Counted from the first letter of the stretch, positions 1 through 8,837 are shown. The stretch is 64,000 nt of DNA from Alistipes sp. (GCA_017536555.1 JAFXHE010000008.1:94731-158730); one strand, 5' to 3'. Notes: generated by a model not told the origin, from the sequence alone. Translations and numbers: made by a program.

Positions 1-2
1 TC

Positions 3-452
3 ATCGTGTGGATTATTGCCCCAATACTCCGCACAATAATCGTATGGGAGCCTATACGACCCATTGATGCGACATTGGGCGGTGTGCTCAACCTCGCCAC
101 GATGGTAGTTGTTACAGCATCGCTATTCGCAATATTTGACCGCATAAACCTCGGCACCGAGATACGTCAAGAGGCTTTAGCAGAGCTCTACGTCGAGTAT
201 GAGGGGCGCGAGGATCAACTCGTGGAGAAGATTCGCACGCTCGGCAGTGGCGACATTGACGACGATATGCGCGAGTTCTTCTACCACAAGTACGTTGACT
301 ATGAGACCCTCAAGTCATCAGTGACATTCTACCCGTTAGCGCGTCTTGGCGTGAAGATAGCACCCACCATCAAGCGTATTGACGAGATGATAAAGAGTGA
401 GGCAGACAAGGCCATACGCCAAGATATATTTTTTGAGGATATAGATGATTAA
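3..452 (+). CDS. CvpA-like membrane protein, C-terminal part
   Basis: The frame is open to the left edge, so the N-terminus is missing; the GTG at 6 is only an in-frame valine codon and need not be a start. The visible part has a short hydrophobic stretch, a second membrane segment (about residues 27-43, LGGVLNLATMVVVTASLFAIF), and then a long charged cytoplasmic tail rich in Glu, Asp and Lys. This pattern resembles the last helices of CvpA (colicin V production) family proteins, which are integral inner-membrane proteins of unclear biochemical role. The stop is 2 bases before rsgA, so the two are probably co-transcribed. The family call rests on overall pattern, not on a diagnostic motif; another small polytopic membrane family is possible. 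Confidence 0.5.
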   Translation: MVWIIAPILRTIIVWEPIRPIDATLGGVLNLATMVVVTASLFAIFDRINLGTEIRQEALAELYVEYEGREDQLVEKIRTLGSGDIDDDMREFFYHKYVDYETLKSSVTFYPLARLGVKIAPTIKRIDEMIKSEADKAIRQDIFFEDIDD

Positions 453-454
453 CG

Positions 455-1381
455 ATGGAAGCAGGGCAGATTTTAGGCACGGTGATTAGTGCCACAGGTA
501 GCTGGTATGAGGTTGCAACGGAGGGCGGCACGCTCAACTGTCGCATACGTGGTCGTCTACGCCTCAAGGGTGTGCGCTCGACAAACCCCGTTGTCGTGGG
601 CGACAGAGTTGTGGTTGAGCCAGATGACCAGAGTAGCGTCATCGTGGAGATTATGCCACGCCGCAACTACGTAATACGTCGCGCCTCAAACCTCTCTAAA
701 GAGTCACATATCATCGCCGCCAACATCGACCACGCACTGCTTATCGTCACGCTGCACTCACCCGCCACGCCACGCGAGTTTGTTGACCGCTTCCTTGTGA
801 CGTGCGAGGCATATAAGATTCCTTTAAGCATCGTCCTCGGCAAGGCTGACACGCTCGTCGAGGAGTACGCCGCCGAGGAGGAGGAGTTCACAGCAATCTA
901 CCGCGATGCTGGCTACGAGGTGCTACGCATATCATCAATTACGGGCGAGGGCATAGAGCATATACGCGGTATGCTCACAGGTCGCACGACGCTTGTTGCG
1001 GGCAACTCTGGTGTCGGCAAGTCGACGCTTATTGGTACCATAGCCCCAGACATCGAGATACGCACAGGCGAGATATCGGAGAGCCACCATAAGGGCAAGC
1101 ACACCACGACATTCTCGACGATGTACAGCGTGGGCGACGGCTACATCATCGACACCCCAGGCATCAAGGGCTTCGGACTTATCGACATCGACGACAATGA
1201 GTTGTGTCGCTACTTCCCCGAGATGATGCGCCTTGCTCCCGACTGCCGTTTCTACAACTGTACACATACACACGAGCCAGACTGCGCCGTACTCGATGCC
1301 GTGAAGGAGGGCACAGTGGCTTGGTCACGCTATGAGAGTTACCTGAAAATATTAGACGAAGATGACAAATATCGCAAGTAG
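455..1381 (+). CDS. rsgA: Ribosome small subunit-dependent GTPase A
   Basis: A circularly permuted GTPase that checks late 30S subunit assembly in the cytoplasm. An N-terminal OB-fold comes first (about residues 1-75), then the G4-like motif GKAD (129-132), the P-loop GNSGVGKST (183-191), the switch region HHKGKHTTT, and the G3 motif DTPGIKGFG (from D233). The C-terminal zinc site has the family spacing C264-x4-C269-x-H271-x5-C277. The 308-residue length is normal. It lies 2 bases after the CvpA-like gene, and its 3' end overlaps the next gene by 20 bases, which suggests one transcript. rbfA, another 30S maturation factor, lies at 12.6 kb. The G4 motif reads GKAD rather than NKxD. Confidence 0.97.
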   Translation: MEAGQILGTVISATGSWYEVATEGGTLNCRIRGRLRLKGVRSTNPVVVGDRVVVEPDDQSSVIVEIMPRRNYVIRRASNLSKESHIIAANIDHALLIVTLHSPATPREFVDRFLVTCEAYKIPLSIVLGKADTLVEEYAAEEEEFTAIYRDAGYEVLRISSITGEGIEHIRGMLTGRTTLVAGNSGVGKSTLIGTIAPDIEIRTGEISESHHKGKHTTTFSTMYSVGDGYIIDTPGIKGFGLIDIDDNELCRYFPEMMRLAPDCRFYNCTHTHEPDCAVLDAVKEGTVAWSRYESYLKILDEDDKYRK

Positions 1382-2084
1382 ACTACGCACCGAGCAGCAC
1401 ACCGACGAGTGGCTGCAGGAGCGTCTCGACTATATGACCCAATTTCTTACCGAGGAGCGACAGCAGACCCTGCGTCGCACCGTCGAGCAGCGCACACACT
1501 ATATGCGCATACTCACCGAAAATATGTTCCATCCGCAGAATGCGAGTGCCATTATGCGCCACTGCGAGGCATTCGGCATACAGCAGATACACACCGTCGA
1601 GGATCGTTGTCGCTTTGACCCCTCGGTGAATATTGTGCGAGGCACGCAAAAGTGGGTGGATGTAGAGCACCACGACACCACGCGCGAGGCTCTTGCCGCA
1701 CTCAAGGGCGAGGGCTACCGCATCGTCGCCACTACGCCGCACCGTTGCAGTGCTACGCCCGAGAGCTTCGATGTCACACGTGGCAAATTTGCCCTCGTCT
1801 TTGGCACGGAGCACGCTGGAATATCGGAGGAGGTTATCGAGGCTGCCGACGACTTCTTGATGATACCTATGTGCGGTATGGTCGAGAGCCTCAATGTCTC
1901 GGCATCTGCCGCCATACTTATATATATGTTATCAGAGCGTATACGCCAGAGTGTCGAGGGGTGGCAGCTAACACCCTCCGAGCAGCTCAAGCTGCTCACG
2001 CGCTGGACTATGTCGTCGGTGCGCGACTTTGAGGGCATACTGCGCCGTGCCGAGCAGAGCGGAAAATTTAAGGTAGAGAGATAA
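1362..2084 (+). CDS. TrmH/SpoU-family RNA 2'-O-methyltransferase
   Basis: A knotted SPOUT methyltransferase that transfers a methyl group from S-adenosylmethionine to a ribose 2'-OH in RNA. All three SpoU motifs are present: motif 1 with N60 and R66 (HPQNASAIMRHCEAFG), motif 2 FGTEHAGIS (from 147), and motif 3 IPMCGMVESLNVSASAA (from 168). The N-terminal helical extension and 240-residue length resemble TrmH, which modifies G18 of tRNA, so tRNA G18 is the likeliest target. A 23S rRNA target cannot be excluded from sequence alone. The start codon lies inside the end of rsgA, a 20-base overlap that implies translational coupling. Confidence 0.88.
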   Translation: MTNIASRLRTEQHTDEWLQERLDYMTQFLTEERQQTLRRTVEQRTHYMRILTENMFHPQNASAIMRHCEAFGIQQIHTVEDRCRFDPSVNIVRGTQKWVDVEHHDTTREALAALKGEGYRIVATTPHRCSATPESFDVTRGKFALVFGTEHAGISEEVIEAADDFLMIPMCGMVESLNVSASAAILIYMLSERIRQSVEGWQLTPSEQLKLLTRWTMSSVRDFEGILRRAEQSGKFKVER

Positions 2085-2094
2085 AGAGAATACT

Positions 2095-3291
2095 ATGATA
2101 TTGAGAAAACAGTTTTTGCAGCACGTAGGACAGACCTCGCCCTCGCCAATGTTGGTGGAGGTGGCACGCGCCGAGGGGTCGTTCTTCTACACCCCCGAGG
2201 GTAAACGCTACTTCGACCTTGTTGCGGGCGTGTCGGTGAGCAACGTGGGACACGGCAATCCGCAGGTTATCAAGGCTGTGCAGCAGCAAGCCGCCGACTA
2301 TATGCACATTATGGTATATGGCGAGATGATCGAGCGTCCACAAGTTGAGTATGCCCGCCGCATCGCCGAGCTTCTGCCAGGCGATATCGACTGCGTCTAC
2401 TTCGTCAACTCGGGTGCCGAGGCTGTCGAGGTCGCTCTTAAGCTCGCCAAACGCTATACGGGGCGTACCGAGCTTATATCTATGCGTCGCGCCTACCACG
2501 GCTCTACACACGGTGCAATGTCGATGATGGGAGCCCCCGAGGGCGAGGAGTGGAAGTCGGAGTTCAGACCATTGCTCCCCGACACCCGCGCCATACGCTT
2601 TAACTCCTTTGACGACCTGCAATATATCACCTCGCGCACTGCGGGCGTGCTGTGTGAGGTCGTTCAGGGCGAGGCGGGAGTGCGCCTCCCCGACCCCGAG
2701 TGGCTGCGCGCACTTCGCGCACGCTGCACCGAGGTTGGTGCTATGCTCATCTTCGACGAGATACAGACAGGTATGGGTCGCACGGGCGCAATGTTCGCCG
2801 CAACGAAGTATGGCGTAACACCCGATATCGTCTGTTTGGCTAAAGCCTTTGGCGGTGGAATGCCACTTGGTGGCGTGGCGGCAAATCGCACAGTTTTAGA
2901 CCATTTTACTAATAACCCCTGCTTGGGTCATATCACCACATTTGGCGGACATCCCGTGTGCTGTGCCGCAGGTCTTGCAGCCCTTAACTACCTTGTTGAC
3001 AACAATGTAGTGGATAGCGTCGAGATGAAGGGCGCGATGTTCGAGGAGCGCGTATCACGCCATCCGAGAGTTCAGGAAATTCGTCGCTCGGGACTTTTAT
3101 TAGCTGTCGAGCTTGGCACGAGCGAGTACCTCTACCAGCTTATGGACATCTTCAAGGAGATAGGCATTATGAGCGACTGGTTTTTGTATTGCGACACCGC
3201 CTTTCGCATCTCGCCACCGCTCACCATCTCGCCCGCCGAGATTGAGGAGTGCTGCGACCTTATTGAACAAGCATTAAACCGACTTAAATAA
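2095..3291 (+). CDS. Class III PLP-dependent aminotransferase
   Basis: A fold-type I pyridoxal-phosphate aminotransferase of the acetylornithine/4-aminobutyrate group. Visible landmarks are the NSGAEAVE cofactor-binding turn (about 105-112), the YHG motif (134-136), QGEAG (191), the conserved aspartate in IFDEIQTGMGRTG (D221) and the Schiff-base lysine in CLAKAFGGGMPLGG (K250). The 398-residue length fits a complete single-domain enzyme. It acts in the cytoplasm. The substrate cannot be assigned: no arginine-biosynthesis genes are adjacent, and the neighbours are RNA-related genes and a surface protein. Acetylornithine or another omega-amino acid are possibilities. It starts 10 bases after the methyltransferase. 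Confidence 0.88.
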   Translation: MILRKQFLQHVGQTSPSPMLVEVARAEGSFFYTPEGKRYFDLVAGVSVSNVGHGNPQVIKAVQQQAADYMHIMVYGEMIERPQVEYARRIAELLPGDIDCVYFVNSGAEAVEVALKLAKRYTGRTELISMRRAYHGSTHGAMSMMGAPEGEEWKSEFRPLLPDTRAIRFNSFDDLQYITSRTAGVLCEVVQGEAGVRLPDPEWLRALRARCTEVGAMLIFDEIQTGMGRTGAMFAATKYGVTPDIVCLAKAFGGGMPLGGVAANRTVLDHFTNNPCLGHITTFGGHPVCCAAGLAALNYLVDNNVVDSVEMKGAMFEERVSRHPRVQEIRRSGLLLAVELGTSEYLYQLMDIFKEIGIMSDWFLYCDTAFRISPPLTISPAEIEECCDLIEQALNRLK

Positions 3292-3305
3292 CGACTTAAA
3301 TAACT

Positions 3306-5174
3306 ATGAAACGATTTTTACTTTTTGTGGCGGTGGCAACGCTCTTTGCAGCCTGCTCAAAGGATGCTATCGACGAGCAGCAGGGCATCCAAAATATCGT
3401 CGACGAGGCACCCGCGACACTTACCGTCGGCTTCGAGGACGACGAGACACGCATCCAACTTAACGAGGCGCAAAAGACTGTCTGGACTAATGGCGACCTT
3501 GTGTCTGTGTTCTACCGCTCGGATGCCAACCAGCAGTGGAAATACGATGGCGAAACGGGCGCACGCACAGCCGACCTTACACGCGTTGATGCTGGCGAGG
3601 CTACCGCAACAATGAATAGAGTTGTCGTAGTATATCCATACAACGAAGACTACTACTTCAACACTGAAACTTATAATGTACAAGCCTCACTTCCTGCCAC
3701 ACAGACCTATCTTAAGGATAGCTACGGTTTGGATGGCAATATTATGGTGTCGTCAAGCGAGTATAACCAGTTTAAGCTAAAGACGGTATATGGCTGGCTG
3801 AAGTTGCAGCTTACGGGTAATGGCGAGAAGATTAAGTCTATCACCGTGCGCGGTAATGACGGTGAGCAGGTGGCTGGAGATGTTGTTATCAACACTACGG
3901 ATGCTACGATAACGTTGGCTGCCGATGGTGATAAGTCGGATGCTACGATATTTACAGAGGTTACGCTCGACTGTGTGGATGGTGTTACGCTCGGTGCAGA
4001 GGCTACAGCATTCTATATCGCCTTGCCTCCGCAAACCTTTACGAAGGGCTTGACTGTGGAGATTACCGCCATTGACGGCTCTGCAATGACCCAATCTACC
4101 GATAATGAGGTCGTTATCGAGCGTAACCATATTAAGCCGATGGCGGCATTTGCGGCAGAGTTCCCAGTCCCAGAGACTTGGAAGATATACTATACCGCAA
4201 CCGCAAAGGTAGAGCCATACGATAAGACAGTGTTTGGCGCAACGTATGTGTCAAATGAGTGGGATAGCGAAACAGGTAAGGGTGTTATTACCTTTGAGGG
4301 TGATGTGACAAAGATTGGAGATTATGCATTCTCTTGGTGCGACAGCCTTACAAGTGTGACTATTGGCGATAGCGTAACGACGATTGGAGAGGGTGCATTC
4401 AATAATTGCGAAAGCCTTACAAGTGTGACTATTCCCAATAGCGTAACGACGATTGGAGATTCTGCATTCGAATATTGCACCAGCCTTACAAGTGTGACTA
4501 TTCCCGATAGCGTAACGACGATTGGAGAGAGGGCATTCGGTTGGTGCAGCAGTCTTAAAGAGTTTAAGGGTAAATTTGCTTCTGACGGTGGTCGTTGTTT
4601 GATTATTGATGGAGTGCTAAATGCTTTTGCTATAGGTTGTGGTGTTACTCAATATACTATCCCCGATAGCGTAACGACGATTGGAGGTTCCGCATTCTCT
4701 CATTGCGAAAGCCTTACAAGTGTGACTATCCCCGATAGCGTAACGACGATTGGAAAGAGTGCATTCTCTTATTGCGACAGCCTTACAAGTGTGACTATTC
4801 CCGATAGCGTAACGACAATTGAAGAGAATGCATTCTTTTGGTGCACCAGCCTTGAAAGTGTGACTATTGGCAATAGCGTAACGACGATTGGATTTGAGGC
4901 ATTCTTTAATTGCGAAAGCCTTACAAGTGTGACTATTCCCGATAGCGTAACGACGATTGGAGATTTTGCATTCGCTTCTTGCGACAGCCTTAAAACAGTA
5001 TATTGTAAGCCTACAACACCGCCAGCAGGAGGTGTCGGTATGTTCAACGTTAATGCATCTGGACGCAAGATATATGTACCTGCATCGGATAATGATAGCA
5101 TTATAAATGCGTATAAGACAGCTGAAGGTTGGAGCACCTACAAGGGTTACATCTATGAGAGTTCTTCGTTATAG
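3306..5174 (+). CDS. Surface lipoprotein: fimbrillin-like head fused to BspA-type leucine-rich repeats
   Basis: A predicted exported lipoprotein with lipobox cysteine C17 (LFAACSKD). Residues about 30-285 resemble the fimbrillin-like domain of Bacteroidales pilus and surface proteins (TLTVGFEDDETRI, WTNGDLVSVFYR, an IALPPQTFTKGLTVEI strand). Residues about 347-560 are BspA/LRR_5 leucine-rich repeats of 23 residues, with the core SVTIPDSVTTIG followed by AF and C. A short C-terminal domain with a PPAGG turn closes the protein. BspA-type proteins are known to bind host matrix or other bacteria, so an adhesin role is inferred. The repeats are nearly identical at DNA level, so copy number may vary by recombination. 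A strong terminator follows at 5194. Confidence 0.88.
   Translation: MKRFLLFVAVATLFAACSKDAIDEQQGIQNIVDEAPATLTVGFEDDETRIQLNEAQKTVWTNGDLVSVFYRSDANQQWKYDGETGARTADLTRVDAGEATATMNRVVVVYPYNEDYYFNTETYNVQASLPATQTYLKDSYGLDGNIMVSSSEYNQFKLKTVYGWLKLQLTGNGEKIKSITVRGNDGEQVAGDVVINTTDATITLAADGDKSDATIFTEVTLDCVDGVTLGAEATAFYIALPPQTFTKGLTVEITAIDGSAMTQSTDNEVVIERNHIKPMAAFAAEFPVPETWKIYYTATAKVEPYDKTVFGATYVSNEWDSETGKGVITFEGDVTKIGDYAFSWCDSLTSVTIGDSVTTIGEGAFNNCESLTSVTIPNSVTTIGDSAFEYCTSLTSVTIPDSVTTIGERAFGWCSSLKEFKGKFASDGGRCLIIDGVLNAFAIGCGVTQYTIPDSVTTIGGSAFSHCESLTSVTIPDSVTTIGKSAFSYCDSLTSVTIPDSVTTIEENAFFWCTSLESVTIGNSVTTIGFEAFFNCESLTSVTIPDSVTTIGDFAFASCDSLKTVYCKPTTPPAGGVGMFNVNASGRKIYVPASDNDSIINAYKTAEGWSTYKGYIYESSSL
4344..4985 (+). 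repeat. 69-base coding repeats encoding BspA leucine-rich units
   Basis: Seven complete 69-base units (three, then four) flank a divergent 159-base segment that itself ends in a partial unit. Each encodes a 23-residue LRR starting with SLTSVTI. The stretch encoding TSVTIPDSVTTIG is almost invariant in DNA as well as protein, while the few codons before AF and before the following Cys vary. This indicates recent tandem duplication within the gene. Confidence 0.95.
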
Positions 5175-5193
5175 GTCGTAGTTGCCTAAAAAG

Positions 5194-5234
5194 TTTAGCG
5201 CGGGTATCGTTGGGTACTCGCGCTAAATTTTTTT
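5194..5234 (+). terminator. Intrinsic terminator after the BspA-like gene
   Basis: A 13-base stem (5194-5206 with 5215-5227, one G-U pair, core TTTAGCGCG) with an 8-base loop is followed directly by seven T. It closes the transcript that carries rsgA to the BspA-like gene. Confidence 0.9.
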
Positions 5235-5263
5235 GTGAGGTGTGATAGGGTTTTATAGGGTGC

Positions 5264-5600
5264 GATGGCGGAGATAGCGGAGCATACTGAAACGTATGTG
5301 AGCATATCGACGACGAGCATAACGACAAAATCGCCCATTTATACCGCGAAAAGTATAAAAAACTGGAGAATTGGGCGAGTTTTAGGCTTGTGATGGCGGA
5401 GATAGCGGAGCATACTGAAACGTATGTGAGCATATCGACGACGAGCGTAACGACAAAATCGCCCATTTATACCTCAAAAAGTATAAAAAGCTGGAGAATT
5501 GGGCGAGTTTTAGGCTTGCGATGGCGGAGATAGCGGAGCATACTGAAACGTATGTGAGCATATCGACGACAAGCGTAACGACAAAATCGCCCATTTATAC
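5264..5600. repeat. 128-base intergenic tandem repeat, about 2.6 copies
   Basis: Copies begin at 5264, 5392 and 5520, exactly 128 bases apart; the third stops near 5600. They differ at only a few positions. Each copy contains the small inverted repeat CATAC/GTATG and, further on, CGCCCA facing TGGGCG about 25 bases away, so folded DNA or RNA is possible. Short frames are open on both strands in every copy, including a plus-strand frame starting ATGGCGGAGATAGCG in each. No protein family is recognisable. No further copy was noticed elsewhere in the window. Confidence 0.93.
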
Positions 5601-5609
5601 AGCTTTTTA

Positions 5610-5641
5610 TTTGGGGGTTAGTATAAAATATACTAACTTTG
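5610..5641 (+). promoter_or_regulatory. Bacteroides-type promoter for the flippase-holB run
   Basis: TTTG at 5610-5613 and TAACTTTG at 5634-5641 are separated by 20 bases, matching the -33/-7 consensus of the Bacteroidota primary sigma factor. It lies directly after the last 128-base repeat. Transcription would start near 5648, about 36 bases before the chosen ATG at 5684. Confidence 0.75.
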
Positions 5642-5683
5642 TCGCGTTGTGTGCATATACTTAAGGTGCGCAACAAGAGAAGA

Positions 5684-7165
5684 ATGTTAGAGAAGCTCGC
5701 CAAACAGACCGCAATATACGGAGTAAGCACAATAGTTGTCAGACTGCTCAACTATCTGCTTACGCCATTCTACACACGTATATTCGACCAGCAGACATAC
5801 GGCATAGTGACAGACATCTACGCGCTGATACCCTTTGCATTGGTGTTGCTGTCGATGGGTATGGAGTCGAGCTACTTCCGCTTTACAACACGTGCCGAGG
5901 AGGAGGGTGGCGACATTGTCGCAAACAAACGACGCGTGTTTGCCACGACGTGGGGTGTGACGATGCTTGCCGCAGCGATATTCTTTGTGGTGGTAGTGCT
6001 GCTCAACGCCCCGATATCGCGTGCTATGGGCAGCGCGTATGTCGAAAACCCGCTGTTTGTGCCTATCGTGGCGGCGATAGTGATGCTCGACGTATGGACG
6101 ATGGTACCCTTCTCAAGACTCCGCGAGCAGGGGCGCGCGCTACGCTTTGTGGCACTCAAGGCGGTGAATGTGCTGCTCAACGTGTCGTTGGCGATAGCAT
6201 TTGGCGTGGCAGGGCTATATGCTACAGAGTTTGGCGTGGGCTGGGTGTTTGTGGCAAACCTTGTGGCGAGTGGCGTGACGCTATTGATGATACTCCCCAC
6301 TACGGAGCGCACGCTGCCACGCATAGACCGCGCGCTGCTTGCAAAGATACTCGTATACTCGCTGCCGCTGCTCGTGAGTGGCATCGCAGGCACTGCTAAT
6401 GAGTTTATAGACCGCCAGATGATAAAGTACCTCACTGTAGGTGGCGAGGGCGTGGCAATGGCACAGCTCGGCATATACGGTGCGATAGTGAAGATTGCCG
6501 TTGTGATGACGCTGTTTACGCAGATGTACCGTCTTGCCGCCGAGCCCTTCTTCCTCGCAGGCTTCAAAAAGGAGGAGTTCAAGGAGGCAAATGCCGCCGC
6601 GATGAAGTATTTTATAATGGCGTCGATGCTGATATTCCTCGGCATAGTGCTCTTCCGCGACCTCTTCGCACTAATTGTCGGCGAGGGCTTCCGCGAGGGC
6701 ATAGATATACTACCGTTGGTGTTAGCGGCAAATGTGTTAGCGGGCGTGTGGCTCAACCTCTCGTTCTGGTATAAGCGCGAGGAGAAGACGAAGTATGCGG
6801 CATACGTGACATTCCTCGGCTTGGGCGTGACCATAGGCTTGAGCTTTGTGCTGATACCCGCGATGGGGTATCGTGGTGCTGCGTGGGTGAGACTTATTGC
6901 CGAGGCAGCTATGGTGGTATGGAGCTACATACTGTGCCGCAAGCACTATCCCATACCCTACGACTTAAGGCGCATAGGCGAGTATGTGGCGGTGACAGTG
7001 GCTATATATCTCTGCTCGGAGCTGGCGGCAGGATATGTGTCATACGCTATGTGGACGGCAATCAACGTGGTATTGATGGTAGGTGCGATAGGCTTTGCTG
7101 TATGGCGCGAGAAGATAGATATTAAGGGGCTTGCAAAGGCCGTTTTAAGACGAGTAGGACGATGA
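5684..7165 (+). CDS. Polysaccharide flippase of the MOP (Wzx/MurJ-like) superfamily
   Basis: A polytopic inner-membrane protein of about 493 residues with some 12-14 hydrophobic segments and the family N-terminus (KQTAIYGVSTIVVRLLNYLLTPFYTRIF spans a typical first helix). Members flip lipid-linked sugars across the inner membrane. I chose the ATG at 5684 because the promoter's -7 box overlaps the upstream in-frame TTG at 5639. The final bases overlap holB by 4 (ATGA), so the two are translationally coupled. No glycosyltransferases are adjacent, which argues for a housekeeping substrate rather than a capsule locus. The exact lipid-linked sugar is unknown. Confidence 0.85.
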   Translation: MLEKLAKQTAIYGVSTIVVRLLNYLLTPFYTRIFDQQTYGIVTDIYALIPFALVLLSMGMESSYFRFTTRAEEEGGDIVANKRRVFATTWGVTMLAAAIFFVVVVLLNAPISRAMGSAYVENPLFVPIVAAIVMLDVWTMVPFSRLREQGRALRFVALKAVNVLLNVSLAIAFGVAGLYATEFGVGWVFVANLVASGVTLLMILPTTERTLPRIDRALLAKILVYSLPLLVSGIAGTANEFIDRQMIKYLTVGGEGVAMAQLGIYGAIVKIAVVMTLFTQMYRLAAEPFFLAGFKKEEFKEANAAAMKYFIMASMLIFLGIVLFRDLFALIVGEGFREGIDILPLVLAANVLAGVWLNLSFWYKREEKTKYAAYVTFLGLGVTIGLSFVLIPAMGYRGAAWVRLIAEAAMVVWSYILCRKHYPIPYDLRRIGEYVAVTVAIYLCSELAAGYVSYAMWTAINVVLMVGAIGFAVWREKIDIKGLAKAVLRRVGR

Positions 7166-8307
7166 AATTTTGTGACGTTATAGGACACGACGACCTCAAG
7201 CGAAGGTTGGCAGCACAGATTGACGCAGGGCGCGTAAGCCACGCACAGCTCTTCACAGGAGCCGCAGGATATGGCACGCTGCCATTGGCGTTGGCGTATG
7301 TGCAGTATCTGTTCTGCCCAAATCGCCACGACGGCGACTCGTGTGGCGAGTGCCCATCGTGCCGACAGATTGCCGAGTTGGCACATCCCGACCTGCACTT
7401 CGTATTTCCCGTGAACAAGCGCGAGAAGAGGTCGGGCGAGGTCATAACAAGCGATACGTTCATCGAGGAGTGGCGTGCAATATGGCACGATACACGTGGC
7501 GTATTCTCCACCGAGGAGTGGTACGACAGGCTCGACCTCGGCAAGACGATGAAGGGCTTGATAACAGCAAAAGAGTCGGAGGAGATAATACGCAAACTGT
7601 CGTTTAAGAGCTACTCGGCAGAGTATAAGGCGATGATAATATGGCTGCCCGAGGCTATGAACCAGGAGGCGGCAAACAAGATACTCAAGATCCTTGAGGA
7701 GCCGTGGGAGAAGACGCTCTTCATACTCGTATCGGAGCATCCCGAGCTACTCTTGCAGACCATAACATCGCGTACACAGGAGGTGGCAGTAGGTCGCATT
7801 GATGTAGAGACTCTGGAGCAGGTTGTGCGTAGTCGTGGCGAACATAGCGAGGTGGAGGCTCGCAATATGGCACGTCTGGCAGGTGGCTCACTGCTTGAAC
7901 TGCACGAGCTTATGCGTGGCGAGAGCGATGAGGCGCGCCACCAATACTTTGAGCTATTCTGTCGCCTTATGCGCTTGAGCTACACAGACAACCACCTGGA
8001 GCTATTCGACTGGGCTGATGATATGGCAGCCCTCACACGCGAGGGACAGCGACAGTTTTTTTTGCACGCGGTGAGGTTGTTGCGCGAGAGCTATATGCTC
8101 CACGCAGGGTTAGGCTCTATAAGCTACCTGTGGGGCGAGGAGGCGGCGTTTTGCAGCAAGTTTGCGCCATATATAGGCAACCAAAATATCGAGATATTAG
8201 TCGACGATATTGAGCGCGCGATGGCACAGATAGCGCAAAATGGCTCTCCACGAATAGTATTTACACACTTTGCTCTTGCTGTGAGCAAGCAGATAAACAG
8301 GTTGTAA
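7162..8307 (+). CDS. holB: DNA polymerase III delta-prime subunit
   Basis: A clamp-loader subunit of the replicative polymerase. It begins with the AAA+ fold (VIGHDDLKRRLAAQID, SHAQLFTG) but the P-loop position reads GAAGYGTL (33-40) without the GKT lysine. That suits delta-prime, which does not hydrolyse ATP. A zinc module has C52, C61, C64 and C67. The sensor region includes ANKILKILEEPWEKTLFILVS and SRTQ. Length 381 is normal for Bacteroidota. It overlaps the flippase by 4 bases and folK follows after 1 base. Confidence 0.92.
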   Translation: MKFCDVIGHDDLKRRLAAQIDAGRVSHAQLFTGAAGYGTLPLALAYVQYLFCPNRHDGDSCGECPSCRQIAELAHPDLHFVFPVNKREKRSGEVITSDTFIEEWRAIWHDTRGVFSTEEWYDRLDLGKTMKGLITAKESEEIIRKLSFKSYSAEYKAMIIWLPEAMNQEAANKILKILEEPWEKTLFILVSEHPELLLQTITSRTQEVAVGRIDVETLEQVVRSRGEHSEVEARNMARLAGGSLLELHELMRGESDEARHQYFELFCRLMRLSYTDNHLELFDWADDMAALTREGQRQFFLHAVRLLRESYMLHAGLGSISYLWGEEAAFCSKFAPYIGNQNIEILVDDIERAMAQIAQNGSPRIVFTHFALAVSKQINRL

Positions 8308-8308
8308 G

Positions 8309-8818
8309 ATGGTGGAGGTGGTACTACTATTCGGCTCTAACGACACGCACGCTGCCGACATCGTAAACCGTGCTGTGGAGGTTGTATCGCTCACTGTGGG
8401 CAAGATAGAGAGGCTGTCGGGAGAGTATGTCAGCGAGGCGTATGGCTTCACATCGGAGCGAGAGTTTGTAAATCGTGCCGCTGTGATAACCACCAGTTGT
8501 GATGCCTACGAGGTGCTGCGACGCATAAACCTTATTGAGGCACTTTTGGGACGTGACCGCGACGAGGAGCGACGCATAAGCGCGCAACGCAATGAGATGT
8601 ATGCCTCGCGTCCTATCGACATAGATATAATTTTTTATGGCGACAAGACGTTTGATGACCAGAGGCTGACCATACCCTACCACTTCCTATATGAGCGCGA
8701 GTATGCACTACAACCCGTGGCAGAGGTTGCTGGCCAGTGGCGACACGCAGCACTTACGCTAACACCAAGCGAGGCACTCGCCATATTGGAGCGTAGGGCA
8801 ACAGAGATAAGTAGATAA
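8309..8818 (+). CDS. folK: 2-amino-4-hydroxy-6-hydroxymethyldihydropteridine pyrophosphokinase
   Basis: A folate-pathway enzyme that transfers pyrophosphate from ATP to the pterin alcohol, in the cytoplasm. The substrate loop FGSN (8-11), the FVNRAAVITT strand (53-62) and the HPPK signature RPIDIDIIFYG (101-111), with its metal-binding aspartates, are all visible. Length 169 is typical of a stand-alone HPPK. It begins 1 base after holB. The downstream gene is an unrelated lipoprotein 19 bases away. Confidence 0.95.
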   Translation: MVEVVLLFGSNDTHAADIVNRAVEVVSLTVGKIERLSGEYVSEAYGFTSEREFVNRAAVITTSCDAYEVLRRINLIEALLGRDRDEERRISAQRNEMYASRPIDIDIIFYGDKTFDDQRLTIPYHFLYEREYALQPVAEVAGQWRHAALTLTPSEALAILERRATEISR

Positions 8819-8837
8819 TGCATATAAGATTACAGCG

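Noticed and set aside
4344-4985. Regularly spaced repeats resembling a CRISPR array
   Set aside because: The units are in-frame coding repeats of a BspA-type protein, contiguous without unique spacers.
5101-5594. Two overlapping minus-strand frames of about 70-120 codons in the 128-base repeats
   Set aside because: They are copies of the same repeat read on the minus strand and have no family match that I know. A coding role is not excluded but not supported; the DNA repeat is reported instead.
5872-6834. A 320-codon open frame on the minus strand
   Set aside because: Opposite the flippase gene; Ser/Thr/Ala-rich shadow composition arising from its codon use.
6958-7740. A 260-codon open frame on the minus strand
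   Set aside because: It spans the end of the flippase and the start of holB on the other strand; both of those are confident genes.
7162-8307. Broken ATP-binding site in the clamp-loader protein as a sign of a pseudogene
   Set aside because: Loss of the P-loop lysine is normal for delta-prime subunits, and the rest of the protein is intact.
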